This document shows, piece after piece, positions 1 to 11,509 of a stretch of 64,000 bases of DNA. This DNA is from Cryptomeria japonica. Lineage: Eukaryota; Streptophyta; Pinopsida; Cupressales; Cupressaceae. The notes under the pieces were generated by a model. The model did no database searches, had not been told where the DNA came from, and saw only the letters and a list, made by a program, of their open reading frames with translations. The translations under genes were made by a program, and so were the position numbers. The DNA is taken from assembly GCF_030272615.1 (NCBI RefSeq), contig NC_081413.1, forward strand, positions 605,866,709-605,930,708. Direction: 5' to 3'. Within the stretch, counting starts at the first letter, position 1. Every line of letters starts with the position of its first letter.

Positions 1-410
1 AAGACAAGAATAAAGATCAGGTATGTAAATTGAACAAAGCTTTATATGGTCTAAAACAAGCACCTAGAGCATGGTATGAAAGATTGCACTCTTATCTAAT
101 CAAGATTGGTTTTATAAGGACAAGTGAAAACAACAATATGTACATGAAGAATGATGAAAATGGAATACCGATCTTAGCCATATTTGTTGATGATATTATC
201 TTTTGTGGAAATGACTCTTTATGCAAGAACTTTGGAAATGAAATGAGCAAAGAATTTGAAATGTCATTAATCGGTGAGATAAAGTATTTTATAGGTTTAT
301 AGATACTACAAATGAAAGATGAGATTTTCATTACTCAATCCAAGTATATAAAGGAAATCTTGAAGAAATTTGGAATGGAGGATTCAAAACCAGTAAGTAC
401 TCCTATGACT
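1..410 (+). pseudogene. pol: Copia-1 reverse transcriptase, partial (left edge cut by window)
   Basis: This is the C-terminal half of a Ty1-copia reverse transcriptase, which copies element RNA into cDNA in virus-like particles. The frame is open from base 3. It shows the copia block [15 protein letters not shown], the catalytic FVDDIIF (YVDD box, both aspartates present) and EFEMSLIGEIKYFIGL, then continues with ITQSKYIKEILKKFGMED. A TAG at 300-302 replaces the glutamate that the second copy of this stretch still encodes. The frame is cut at 410 by a foreign LTR starting TGTAGTG. Upstream gag, protease and integrase lie outside the window. The family call is secure; the copy is dead. Confidence 0.93.
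243..410 (+). repeat. 168-bp direct repeat, copy 1 (partner 6362-6529)
   Basis: These 168 bases of copia RT recur at 6362-6529 with about five substitutions, by eye. They flank the 411-6361 insertion on both sides. An LTR retrotransposon makes only a 4-6 bp target duplication, so this repeat needs another cause. Both copies end at exactly the same base (ATGACT), the point where the long LTR begins on the left. Confidence 0.92.
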
Positions 411-3400
411 TGTAGTGTCCACCCTCAACTTGACTTGTTTTGACTAGAGTTGACTTTTAATTCATGCATGATTGACATTATTGGGCATAGGCTATTTCAG
501 ATGATTTATATGATGTTGATACTATCATTATTGATCATGTGATTTATTAGTCACTATATACTTATTATGTGATTAATTATCCAAAGATTATATTGATCTT
601 GTGTTTTGATGAGCATAAGTGTTGATGAATTTTACATGCCTTACTATAATCATGAACTATACTAATCATGCACTTGATGATGTTTTTATGTACTGACCAT
701 ATTTAATGATTATCTATGATGAGTTGATCATATGTTGTGTTTGATTGTTGTCTGACTGTCTTTGGGATAGAGACAATGCCACATCACTCATTGCGAGCGG
801 GATGTGTCGTTGCAACTCTCTAACCCTTGTCTGTTATAATATATATATGCATATGTTGTATCGGTCTTTGTGGATGCAGGATTTGCAGGTACCAGACATC
901 GACTCCACTTGGCTCCATAGGTTTGAGCGTGTCTTTAAATCCCAATGGTATGTGGTTCGGAGTTGGCACAATTTCCCCTTACATACTCTAGGTCTAAGTT
1001 GTTCATTGTGAGTCGTCAGTGTCTTGGCGCAAGTCGTCATGATAGTTAGTAAGTTGGGTTTCTTCTATGTTGTGAGTATGTTAGTATTGGCTGATTATTC
1101 CTTTTATGTTGAGATTGACTATTTGATTATTGATGCGAGGTTAAATAATTAATGATGTTTATTTTAATTATTTTGATTAATAACGATTTGATTATTTGGT
1201 TATCTAATGTTTAATTTAATTTATTGGATTCTTTCCTTTTTGGTTATTTGATTATTTGATATTTAAATGTTTATTTATTTTAATGATGATTTAATATTTA
1301 TTTAATTTTTATCGTTTAGCTTATGATGTGTTTTATATTTATTTGTAATTTGACCTTTATTGGTATTTATTATTTTATTTAATTGCCTATGGTTTAATAT
1401 TTATTTGGCTTTTAATGTTTATCTGGTTCATTAATTCATTTATGAGCCTTTGGTTTATTTAATTTAATTTTCCCATTTAATTTATTTAATTGTGGCTCAT
1501 GTTTTATTTATTAGTTTGATTTTTATATTAAGTGGGTTGTATAAATAATAAAATGATAAAACATTCCCACCAAATTGTAAAAAAACATGATTTATATTTA
1601 CCTTACCTACCCTCTTCTCTTATTGGTTGAATTTAAAAAGGGAGGTAAAATTATATTATATGGTGGGGTTGGTAAAATATATTATAGATTGGAATATTTT
1701 GATTGGCTGAGATTGAAGCTAGGGTTTTTGGTTAATGTTTATCTTTCTATTTTCTTTTCCGTGAATTTTCTTCTTGGTTTTGGTTTTCTTCTCTCTTGGA
1801 TTTTGGCTGGAGCTTGGGTTGGATTTGGTTTGGTTGGTGGAATCTCTTCTTCAGCTTCTTCCATAACACTTGCAGGTTGGAGATGTATTCTACTTTTTTA
1901 TATTTTATTTTACAGTTTTCCTGTATGCTCCGTGTCTACAGATTGAATGTGTGAGCTTGGGGAAATGAATCTAAAATTTGTATAGTGAGGAAAGAAATAT
2001 ATGAAGACATAAATTTGTTGTAAGGTTTTATTCTATAGTTTGTGGGAAATATTTGTATTTCTGGGTTTGTTGAAAGCCTTCTGTGTCTTTCTATAGAGTT
2101 TTGATTTAATATTGGCCTTCAAGTGTTTGTTATTTATTTAATGTTGAAGTGAATTTTATTTATTGGGTAATATTATTTTACACATTAAGTAATTAAAAGG
2201 GGGGGTAATTTGTATTCTTTTATTTAAAAGTTATTTTCACCCCAGGTCAATGGTTTAATTTATTTTACCTACCCTTGGAATTGATTGGTTGGAAGTTTAT
2301 GGTAGGTAGAAAATGTATTTTATTTTCTTGAACTTTGGGAAGGTAGGTATGGAATATAATATTTTTGAAATATTTTGATTGGAGCATGGTTTTCCTTGGG
2401 TTTTTTTTTGGTTTTTTTTTTTTGATAAATAGGCCTTCATTTGCTAGTTGCTTGATTTTGTGGTACTTTCTGGATTAATTCTTGTACCAGAGGCATTGTT
2501 GAAGGTGTTGATGATTTATAGTTTTATATCTGATTTTATTTGATGTATTTTGTTGGTTTCAAGCATATTTACCTTCCTATGTTATTGGGGAAAGAATTGT
2601 ACTTTCATCCACATTGATGTGCTATGGTTGGTGAGTTGGAAGTGTTGTTGTTTTGGGGCAGCAAGTGAGTTGGCCTTCTTATGGTTTTACTTTCATTAAT
2701 GAGAGCAAATTTAATGGCTTGATATGCCTTTGTTGATTGCTAGCCAAGAGGCTCATTTTGTTATATTTATGTTGTTGTAGCCTTGCATATGTTGTGAGAG
2801 TATGTTTGGAAGTTATTGGCTGCATTGAGTATTATTTTAATGTATTTATGTTGGTAGAGCCTCTTGTGATGTGTTGTTGGGCCATGTTAGGAGGAGTGGG
2901 CTTCCTTGTGATGACCGAGGTCATGAGAGATAGGCTGGCATGAGGTTCCTTGTAAGGATGCATGAAGTCTAGACCACCAGGGCACATTGGAGTTTTCCAT
3001 GATTTGTAAGCAAGTGATAACATTGATAATGAATTAATTGGGATGGGAAAATTATAACTCATTTAAACAACATAATGAATAGTTTTGAGCCTCATGGCTT
3101 AGTCCCAGGGAGGATGTTTTAGGATAAGCATGAGAAAGCCGTGAAGACGGTAAGCTAATCTCCCTTGGTCTCTCATAGGTTGAGATGGCTCCACATGTCC
3201 ATCAGGCTAGTGCCTTGTGTTATTATGTTATGAGGATGGCATGTGATGACACTCCACTCCTACATGTGTTCCCCCTTTATGATTTATGATTATGCTTATT
3301 GGATGCATTTATGTCCTGATGAGTTTTACGCCTCTGCGAGTTTATTCTTGTGGCTCTATGTGAGTTCTTTCTTGAGAGTCCTTGTTGGTTAGTCTCTTTG

Positions 3401-5054
3401 GTTTTGAGTGTCAGCCTAGATGTAGAGTGTGTGTCGGGACCTTATGTCATCTCCTAGCACGGGGGGTGGTTCCTTTGGTTCCACATGGTCGGGTGGTTGG
3501 TGCTTTTAAACCATTGGGATGTTCCTGTCTTTGGATTCTTCTTGTGTGGATGAGGATGCTTCTTTAGATTATTCATGGATAATAATTACAACAAGAATGT
3601 AAATGATGATGTGACTTATGTAATGAAATTCTTATGTAATGGTTGTAAAAGAGATCATGTTTATGAGAAATGATTATGTTGTTCTAGTTATATAGTAATA
3701 GCTTTTGGTTATGGTATGTGATTGTAATGATGAACCTTGAGTTGTATTGTAACATATTTATATTAGATGAAATGGATGCATGAGATGTGGATAAGTATTG
3801 TTGTTTAAAACAAAATGATGTATTTTGTATTCTTGATGAGCCATGTTAAAAGTAAATCGGGTAAATGTTATGATAATGGTGTTAGATTTGAAATGATGTC
3901 TTTAACTAATGATTTAAGTAGAAGAAATGTTATGTCTTGATAGGATGTGTGAGTTTGATTAATGTTGGAAGATGTCTTAGGACATGTTTATGAGTTGTGA
4001 TTAAATAATTTGAAATTATAGTATCATACTTCGTAGACAGTGACCTAATGATTGAATTGAAATCTTATAATGATTGGGGTGTGATTGAAGGTTCCTTATG
4101 AAATATTGTATGGATCTTCTTAGTGAATGAATTGCTAATATTATTAATGGAAATTACTAGTAAGTGTATGGGTAGATGGTAAAAGGAATGCTTGTCTTTT
4201 AGAAAAGAATTATAATGTATCATGTGTTATGGTTTAATATTATATCTCCATTTGGTGGATGTTATTAGTGGTTATGGAATTAGGATATTGTATCATAGTT
4301 TGTGTTGAGATGAATTCATGTAGTTACCTGATTTGTAATAAGATGATTGTTGGTTAATTGATATAGTGCAAGAGATTTTATGAGTATTAAACGAGCTATG
4401 GGTTAAATGTTTAAGGAGACTTTGTGAGTATTGCATTATGTGCTTTTAGAATCATGATGAAGTAATAAGTATGCTAGGAGCATAGAATTATAAATGACTA
4501 TGTAGAAGTTAAGTGTAAATGGAAATGGAAATCATGTTAATGCAATGTAAGGGATTACTCTCGATATGTGTATGGCAATGCTCATAGTAAAAGGTTGGTT
4601 ATGGTAATAGGAACATTTGGACTTGGTGTATAAAATGAACCTAAGAGAAAAAGGGAAATAGCTATGCATTAAAAGATAGAATCTCATATTAAATGAAAGA
4701 TTAGGTAGGCTACATATCATGGGTGTTAGGTATTTCTATGTCGCACCTATGTGTGTATAATAATTAGGATTATGAGGTATTGAACTGGAAGAAAGTAAAT
4801 GCTTCTTCCTTGTGTAGGTAGATTAAGTAATGTTGTTGAGATACCCTAGGGAGGCAGTAGTAATGATTTATTGTATTCTACTTGCGTAATTGTTTGAATA
4901 GCTTGAGTGAATTATTCTATGTTCATAACACTTAAATGTTGTTGTGTGCTTGTTGCATTTCTTAAGTGATTTTATGTGTTGTATTGTTTTAAAAAAAAAT
5001 TAAATTAGCGTGTTTTTAGCTATATTTCTCTGGGGTATTTTGGCAGGCATTACA
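411..5054 (+). mobile_element. Very long LTR (4.6 kb), 5' LTR of a truncated element
   Basis: The segment starts TGTAGTG and ends CATTACA, an imperfect inverted terminal pair of the TG...CA type. It is followed at once by a primer-binding site. It interrupts the Copia-1 RT frame. It is AT-rich with no convincing gene: the 119-codon hydrophobic frame at 1587-1946 looks like chance. A TATA-like TATAAATA lies at 1540-1547, which would leave about 3.5 kb for R-U5 if it is the promoter. A 4.6 kb LTR is near the upper end of what is known in plants. No second LTR is present, because the element is cut at 6361. The orientation and right boundary are well supported by the adjacent PBS. Confidence 0.7.
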
Positions 5055-5055
5055 T

Positions 5056-5070
5056 TTGGTATTAGAGCCC
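5056..5070 (+). other. Primer-binding site (initiator Met-tRNA type)
   Basis: TTGGTATTAGAGCCC directly follows the LTR end. It matches the canonical plant site TTGGTATCAGAGCC except for one C-to-T change. This fixes the LTR end at 5054 and the plus orientation. Confidence 0.75.
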
Positions 5071-6361
5071 AAGTTGCAACACTAGGATCTCTGGTTAAGG
5101 ATATTGTTATTAGTCTTGTGAATGTTCCTTGATGTTCCTTGAATTAAGTTACTCTTTGAGATTTGTGTTAGAAGAAGTGTTATTGGAATTTTTGGAATCT
5201 TAGATATATATGCCTTGTGTTTCTCTCTAATTCCTTTTAGGAATCATAACTTTAAGTAAAGGGTGTATTTATTCCATATGCATGTCTTCAGAATAACAGA
5301 AGTGTCTATATGTTCTTACTTTCTTTGTAAATTTCTAGTGCTTACTTGGATGATTAGGGTTGCTTTCCTTATACATAATTAATTATGTTGCAGAATGAGA
5401 AAAGAACGTGTGGATCCTCTTAACTAATGCGATGATCATAAAATTAGTCTGTTATGTTGATCTTCCTATGAATAGAAGGATGAAGTTTTTGTATTATACA
5501 TTTAAGAATAATTTAGTGTAGATAATAATGTGAAAATCGAAGGAATTGTATGTGGTGCTTAATATAAGTAGTTGGAATGCCTTTTTCCTTATTTAATCTC
5601 TTATGTGAAATGTAAGGAGGCTAGTTGGTAATGTAATGATTTTCCCATAGAACTATTGGTTGTTTTGGTATATGTGTGATTTTGTATGTAATAAAAGATT
5701 GTTTGAGGAAATCATAGCTATCAAAGGATTTGGGATTGCTAGTTGCACGTGTATTGGTAGGAGATCTTATGGAAGTTGAAATTGCATACCTTTAAAAGTG
5801 GTAGCTGCATTTGGCATGACTAGGAAATTCGAACTAAGTTTACATAAATTTGTGTGTATTGATTTGTGTGGCAATATCCCTTCCTTTCTCTTCTCTCCTT
5901 ATGGTAAAAGATTCAAATACTTGGGGGTTATTGATATTAAGTAGAAGGATTGGATAATAAATGATGAATATGACTTGTAAATGCTAAAGGGAAGATTAGA
6001 TGAAGTTAATTTGTATTGGAGACTGAAATTTAGGTATTGCATTCATGATCCTTATTCTTTAAGGGAAGAATTGATTAAATAGAATATCCCATCATTTAAT
6101 TAGGAAATGTATTGTGAAACTAAAAGGAGATAAATATGTGTATTGAAGCAAGAATTGGTGCATTGCATATGTAGAAATCGAAATGATATCATTGTGTCTT
6201 TATTTGGTTTGGCAAGATAAAAGTTTTAGCTTTGTGTAGGAATTGCGTGGCATTGAATAAATATTTCTCTTAACTAGATGGATAAATTAAGAAAGGTTAC
6301 TATATCATTGCCTTACTTGAATTTTAAGAAGTTCTTCCTTACAGAATTCTAATGAAATGAG
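5071..6361 (+). mobile_element. Internal relic of the long-LTR element, no gene recognised
   Basis: About 1.3 kb between the PBS and the resumed copia frame. Stops are frequent in all frames and I recognise no domain. It should be the leader or gag region of the long-LTR element. It ends abruptly in AATGAAATGAG, an 11-base match to the sequence just left of repeat copy 1 (237-247), so the right junction looks recombinational. Confidence 0.5.
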
Positions 6362-6529
6362 ATGAGCAAAGAATTTGAGATGTCATTAATCTGTGAGATA
6401 AAGTATTTTATAGGTTTAGAGATACTACAAATGAAAGATGAGATTTTCATTACTCAATCCAAGTACATAAAGGAAATCTTGAAGAAATTTGGAATGGAGG
6501 ACTCAAAACCAGTAAGTACTCCTATGACT
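6362..6529 (+). repeat. 168-bp direct repeat, copy 2 (partner 243-410)
   Basis: This is the second copy of the RT stretch. It keeps the GAG glutamate codon where copy 1 has TAG. From its last base the copia frame continues normally. Confidence 0.92.
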
Positions 6530-7255
6530 ACCAACTATAAACTATCAAAGAATGATGAGTCTGCATCTATTGATGAGACACTTTACTGATCCATGATTGG
6601 AAAGCTACAATATGTTGTTCATAGCAGACTAGACATAGCACATGCAGTAGGTATATTTGCAAGATTTTCTGCAGATCCCAAGGAAACACACATGACAACA
6701 ATCAAGAGAATTTTCAAATACTTGAAAGGCACTAAAGATTATGGCTTATTATATAACAAGAGAAATGATTTTGATTTAAAAGTTTATACTGATGCTGATT
6801 GGGAAAGCAACATTGATGATAGAAAAAGCACAAGTGGAGGAGCATTCTTTTTAGGAGAAAGACTAGTGAGTTGGCTTAGCAAGAAACAAGGATGTGTTTC
6901 ACTGTCAACAGTAGAAGCTGAATACGTTGCTGCAACATTAAATTGCACCAATATAGCATGGATCAAACAACTATTGGAAGGTATAAATGAGAAAGTTACC
7001 GAGCCAGTAACTATATTCTGTGATAATACTAGTGCCATTAACATTTCAAAGAATATTGTTATGCACTCTAAGACAAAGCACATCTCTATCAAATATCATT
7101 ATCTTAGAGAAGAAGTTCAAGATAAGAAAGTGGTGTTGGAGTATGTTAGCACAAAGGAACAAATAGCAGATATCTTCACCAAGCCACTGCCAAGGGACAC
7201 TTTTGAGTATCTTAGAAGCAAGTTAGGGGTCCTACCCCTGTCTTCTACTCACTGA
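6362..7255 (+). pseudogene. pol: Copia-1 RT end and RNase H domain
   Basis: This is the C-terminal part of a Ty1-copia polyprotein. After the RT tail, a TGA at 6587-6589 sits where relatives have the arginine of YRSMIGKL, which fits a CGA-to-TGA deamination. The next 220 codons are open. They carry the copia RNase H: VYTDADW, DRKSTSGG, SLSTVEAEYVAA, FCDNTSAI, and the closing ADIFTKPL and LRSKLGV. RNase H removes the RNA strand during cDNA synthesis; the acidic residues in DADW, EAEY and CDN are retained. The frame ends at TGA 7253-7255, close to the usual copia pol end. Relative to the left piece, the frame resumes 168 bases upstream because of the duplication. Confidence 0.93.
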
Positions 7256-7618
7256 TAGAGTTCGATGAAAGCATCAATTCGATGAATCTATAGAATATTA
7301 TGTGTGGATTGATGCTTCTTTACACACTTTAGGATGTTTTTCTAAAGGTGTGCAGGAAAACAAATACAGGGAACAGGAATTAAAGATATAATGCTCTGAC
7401 TGAGATTGAGTTGACACATAACAGTAGGGAATTCACTTCTCAGCGGAAGAAATCATGTTTTAGCTCTTTTACTTTTTGGCATTGCTGTCAAAGGGGGAGA
7501 AGACTATTGTATGGGGGAGAAGTCTGATGATAGGGGGAGAGCATTTCATAATCTCATAGCAATCCAAATCAATTAGGTCAAATCAATTGGTTTTGCCATC
7601 AATGCCAAAGGGGGAGAT
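7256..7618 (+). other. Copia-1 3' untranslated region with polypurine tract
   Basis: Non-coding stretch between the pol stop and the LTR. It holds four GGGGGAGA runs (about 7493, 7513, 7534 and 7610). The last, AAAGGGGGAGAT, directly abuts the LTR and is the polypurine tract that primes plus-strand DNA. The spare upstream copies recur in the other copia-type elements here. Confidence 0.8.
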
Positions 7619-9075
7619 TGTTGGCATTTCAATAAGGATATTGAGAAGGTTGTTGATGATTATGGATATAATTGATTAAGGATGTTTATTGTCTTAGTAT
7701 TATTATTTTGTCATTGATGTCAAGAAATTGATTTTCTAATTCAATATGATGTTGCCATGTCTTAAGAAGTATGATTTGGTGAGTATAAAGATGTCAGTAA
7801 AAGACACAGAAAGAATGTGATGAATAAGGGGAGGAATAAGTTATTCAATGGGCAACTATTACCAAGTTAGACAATGATGATATCATGATGATTATATTGT
7901 TTTGATATCCTACATATGTTGTTGATTGTAAGGTTAATACTATACTATATTACCAAGCAAAGAACCTAGTCGGTAAACCCTAAGGAACCTAGTCGGTAAA
8001 CCCTAAGGTTATCACTATCGGTTAATGAAGGTGGAATGTCTACCGAGTGAAGTTTAGTATTTACTGAGTTGCAACCGAGCTGCAACAAAATGCATTAAAT
8101 GATTAAAAGCGTTATTTAATGAAGGAACCTAATGAGCTGGAATTGATTAAATGATTGGTATGTTGTGCATGAAGTTTGTTAAAGAATCTATGGCAAAGGA
8201 AAATCGGCAGAAAGATCTACGACACACATTGAACCTCAATACCTTAGCACAAGTTCCAAGAAATGTATGCAAGTTCCAAGGCGAGGTAAAACATTTTCAA
8301 ATCGAAGGATACATTGAACCTGGTCAAGTTTGAAGATCTGATGGCTATGATTGATCATGGGATATGTGATCAAGGAGATTAAGCGGTTAGCAATTGTTTA
8401 GAAATAAGGAACTGTTGATAGATAATGTATGTGGGCAAGTGTAAGCACAAGGATGCTACATAGTGATTACCAAGCATAGAAGCTTGAAGATCTGTTTGAT
8501 TAACAGAGTATAGAGCCCAGCAGAGGGACAAGATAATTCCTATGACTAGAATGTATTGAGAAAATAAGAATCTGCTTTAGCATTTTACTGTTATTTTGTG
8601 AAGTGACAGAAAATCTCTTAACCAAGTGGACTTAATAGTCTTATTTGTAAAACCCTCTAGCAAGGTGACATTTTGATTGATTGTTTGAAATCCTTTAACA
8701 AGGTCACTTCTAACAAGGTGAAGATCCTAACTGATCTGAGGGAAATCCCTTAACCGGGTCACATCTAGCAATGTGTTTGTAATCTTTAACAGGATTTGCT
8801 TTTAACCGAGCATACTCTAGAAGAGTATATTTCTTAGTGGGTCCAAAATCCCACAATGGTTTTTCCCTATTTGGGTTTCCATGTTAAATCTGGTGTTATG
8901 AGTGTTATGATGTTTATATGCTTATGAGTTTGCATGTTTAGCATTTTTGGTTATATTGCTGAAATTTATGTTACCCAGGTTGAATCTGTTGTTTTTATGG
9001 AAGATTAAGTTTGTATGATTCACCCCCCCCCCCCCCCTCCTCTCATCTTGTTAGCTTGGAATCTATACTTAATAT
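7619..9075 (+). mobile_element. Copia-1 3' LTR
   Basis: It starts TGTTGGCATTTCAATAAGG immediately after the polypurine tract. It carries the features shared by all copia-type LTRs here: a field of CCYTTAACMRGGT-like short repeats (about 8610-8830), a CCCACAATGGTTTTTCCC block near 8850, and a C-run (about 9020-9035). The right end is uncertain, because what follows (TTAAGTATCAGAAC) looks like a mutated primer-binding site rather than random target DNA. Length is about 1.45 kb, like Copia-2's LTRs. Confidence 0.8.
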
Positions 9076-9084
9076 TAAGTATCA

Positions 9085-11440
9085 GAACTATCATCTTTAT
9101 CTACCTTACCTTGTTGTTTTTCCTGGGCTCCTTCTAATTGTTTGATGAGTAACTCTTGGTCTTGTTCATCTTTCTCATCCTCTTCATCCTCTTCCATAGC
9201 CTCTATTTGAGATTCATATGTTTGTTCTTCAGGTAGCTCTATTTTTTGGTCCTTAGGTTCTTCAACTAATGTTTGGGCAATCTAGTCATCTTGAGGGTTA
9301 AAGGATACTTTTCTCGGCACTATTTCCCCTAAACTTTGTGTAGAAGAGGCATGCCTCTGCATAAGGTTATTCATCCTTTTACTATCCAACAAAGAGATAG
9401 GTTCATCATCCTCATCTAGATTTATCTCAATGTTATGAACCATGACTTGCTCATGAGATGGAGTGGTAGTTGACACCGGAGTTCGAGCAAGAGGCGCTTG
9501 TTGTTTGGTATCTTATTCTTGTGATGTGCCTTCTCCTAGAATAATACCAATTCTTGGCACAATAGGTGTAATTGAGGCTTGTGGCACAGCCAACAATCTA
9601 ATTATTATCCCATGTTTAGCTATTGTTTTAAGGAGTTTTGATTCTTTCATCTCCGCATCCAACTGCTTCATCAACTCTTCCTTCTCCATGGGAGGCTCAA
9701 TAACTTCAGGGTCCACTAAAGTATTCTTTCTACATTCAGACCTCATCCTCCTTATGTATTCCTTGGTGGTTTTTGACTAAGGATTACCCACAACTTTCCC
9801 TTTCTTCTTTTCCTTGGATGCATTAGGATGGACCTGAGGCCTAACCATAGCCTTGTCCTTTGAACTACCTTTCCAGTGATAGTGTCAATATCTACCTTCT
9901 CCTATTCTAACCATTTGATTAGGGAGAGAGGTCTTTGGTCGACCTTTGTTTCATCATAGATTGGGTCGAGGATCACTTTGTCATCTGTGAGTTCACTAGG
10001 AATATTGGTTTCTATCTTAAAATCCTTGACTTGAGGGACCATTAGCCTATAGATCCCCCTTTTTCCTAGCTTCAAAGCTATCATGAATACCTTCCCAGAA
10101 ATCTTCCAATGCTGGTACTAACACTCATAGGATACCAGCATCATTTCTTTAAGTTTACCAAATGGGTGGTACCTTTGTCAAGCGTAGTAAAACTCTTTAA
10201 GTCTAAGATCTTGCAACTCATGAATAGTTATTTTGGTTGTTTTCAAGTTATGACATTTGTAGTGGTCAAGAGCAATTTGGAATGTGACCCCAATTTTATG
10301 TTTCAATGTCATGAGAGGCTGAAGACCCACAACCTACCTCACATACTCAGGAATAATGATTTTATTTCTGCAAAAGAAAGGGAGAAGTAGGGGTTTACCT
10401 ATGAATCCACTCAATTAGATATAAGTGGAGTGTTGGTTTTGAATGAACCATGGTCCCCATTTTTGTATCATTTTCATGGCCTCTAGAGTGAGACGATAGC
10501 CACTATCACCTATCAATCTACATATGACTGCATAGATGAAAGCATCATTAATTCTTTTGAAGTGAAACTTGGCTTACTGGATATATAACTAACTATAATA
10601 TTCCCATGCTCTTCATTCCCCAGGTGCTTCTCCAAGTTTACCACTAGTGTTTAACCCAGGGTAGATATTGCTTCTAGCCACCATACAAATTACATAAGAA
10701 GTCATGAAGAACTTCTTTATCTCCAATACATTACATATTTTCTCATGAATATTATCAGACACAATTTGTGCCTAGTCAAAGTACTCCTTCCCTAAAAGGA
10801 TTGTGTGAATATAATGGAACATCCACAAATGATAATGTCTGCAATCTTCCTTACCAATGGCTCGGTTGAGCATGATGATTACGTCCATTAGCGCATCTTT
10901 GAAACCAGCTCTCAAAATATTGTTAGTGGTGATTTCCTTGGCTTATCAAGCCATACCTTATTTATATGGCACCTATTGTCTGTGACATTTTTATTGAAAA
11001 TCTTGACAGCATCTTCTTCAATTGTTTGGAGGACCTTCTCATATTGGGGAATACTAAAAGTCATTGCGAGCATCTCAGCTAAGAGGTCAACCACTATATT
11101 TCCCTTGGTGTCCATGCACCTCTTGGTGTCCTTGTCATAATGTTGAGCTATAGAAAGTATTAGTTCCAGAGACTGTAGTACTTGAGGGAAGACTATGGCT
11201 TCCACAAGCCCAAACCTCTTGATTATCTTATATGTTGCCTTGAGATTTGGTTGAGTCATTTATCTCTTAATTTATTCCAGCTCAACGTGTCCTATTTTTG
11301 TGTCGGTGACCCACTATACTTTGTTCTCAAATTTGGAGATGAATGTTTGACCTTGGTACTGGTACTTCATGGTAGTTGGATTCTTCTCAAGCTCGACTTC
11401 ACTCCTGGTCTTCTTCCTCGAGGTGGCAGATGTTTACATA
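9085..11440 (-). pseudogene. Retroelement accessory-ORF relic (non-pol protein)
   Basis: Broken minus-strand reading frame, read from about 11440 down to 9085. In order it shows a charged N-terminus (SRKKTRSEVELEK); a globular part, best kept at 11259-10912, with the pattern DTKGNIVVDLLAEMLAMTFS; a segment at 10084-9902; a lysine-rich stretch (KEKKKGK); MKQLDAEMKESKLLKTIAKH (9660s); and an acidic, Glu/Gln-rich tail down to the Copia-1 LTR. Many stops and frameshifts. Domain order (globular, basic, charged coil) parallels the accessory ORF of element F at 53371-56524, but identity looks low. It contains no RT, integrase or zinc knuckle. Which element it belonged to is unclear; it may be a D/F-like element or the downstream ORF of a gypsy. 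Confidence 0.5.
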
Positions 11441-11509
11441 AGAATTATTTACACTGCACAAAAATCACATACTCAATACTTTATGAATTTATTCCTTTTA
11501 GCAATGCAC

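Noticed and set aside
1587-1946. 119-codon hydrophobic ORF in the long LTR
   Set aside because: T/G-rich composition gives Leu/Phe/Gly-rich chance frames; no domain, no codon signature, inside a non-coding LTR.
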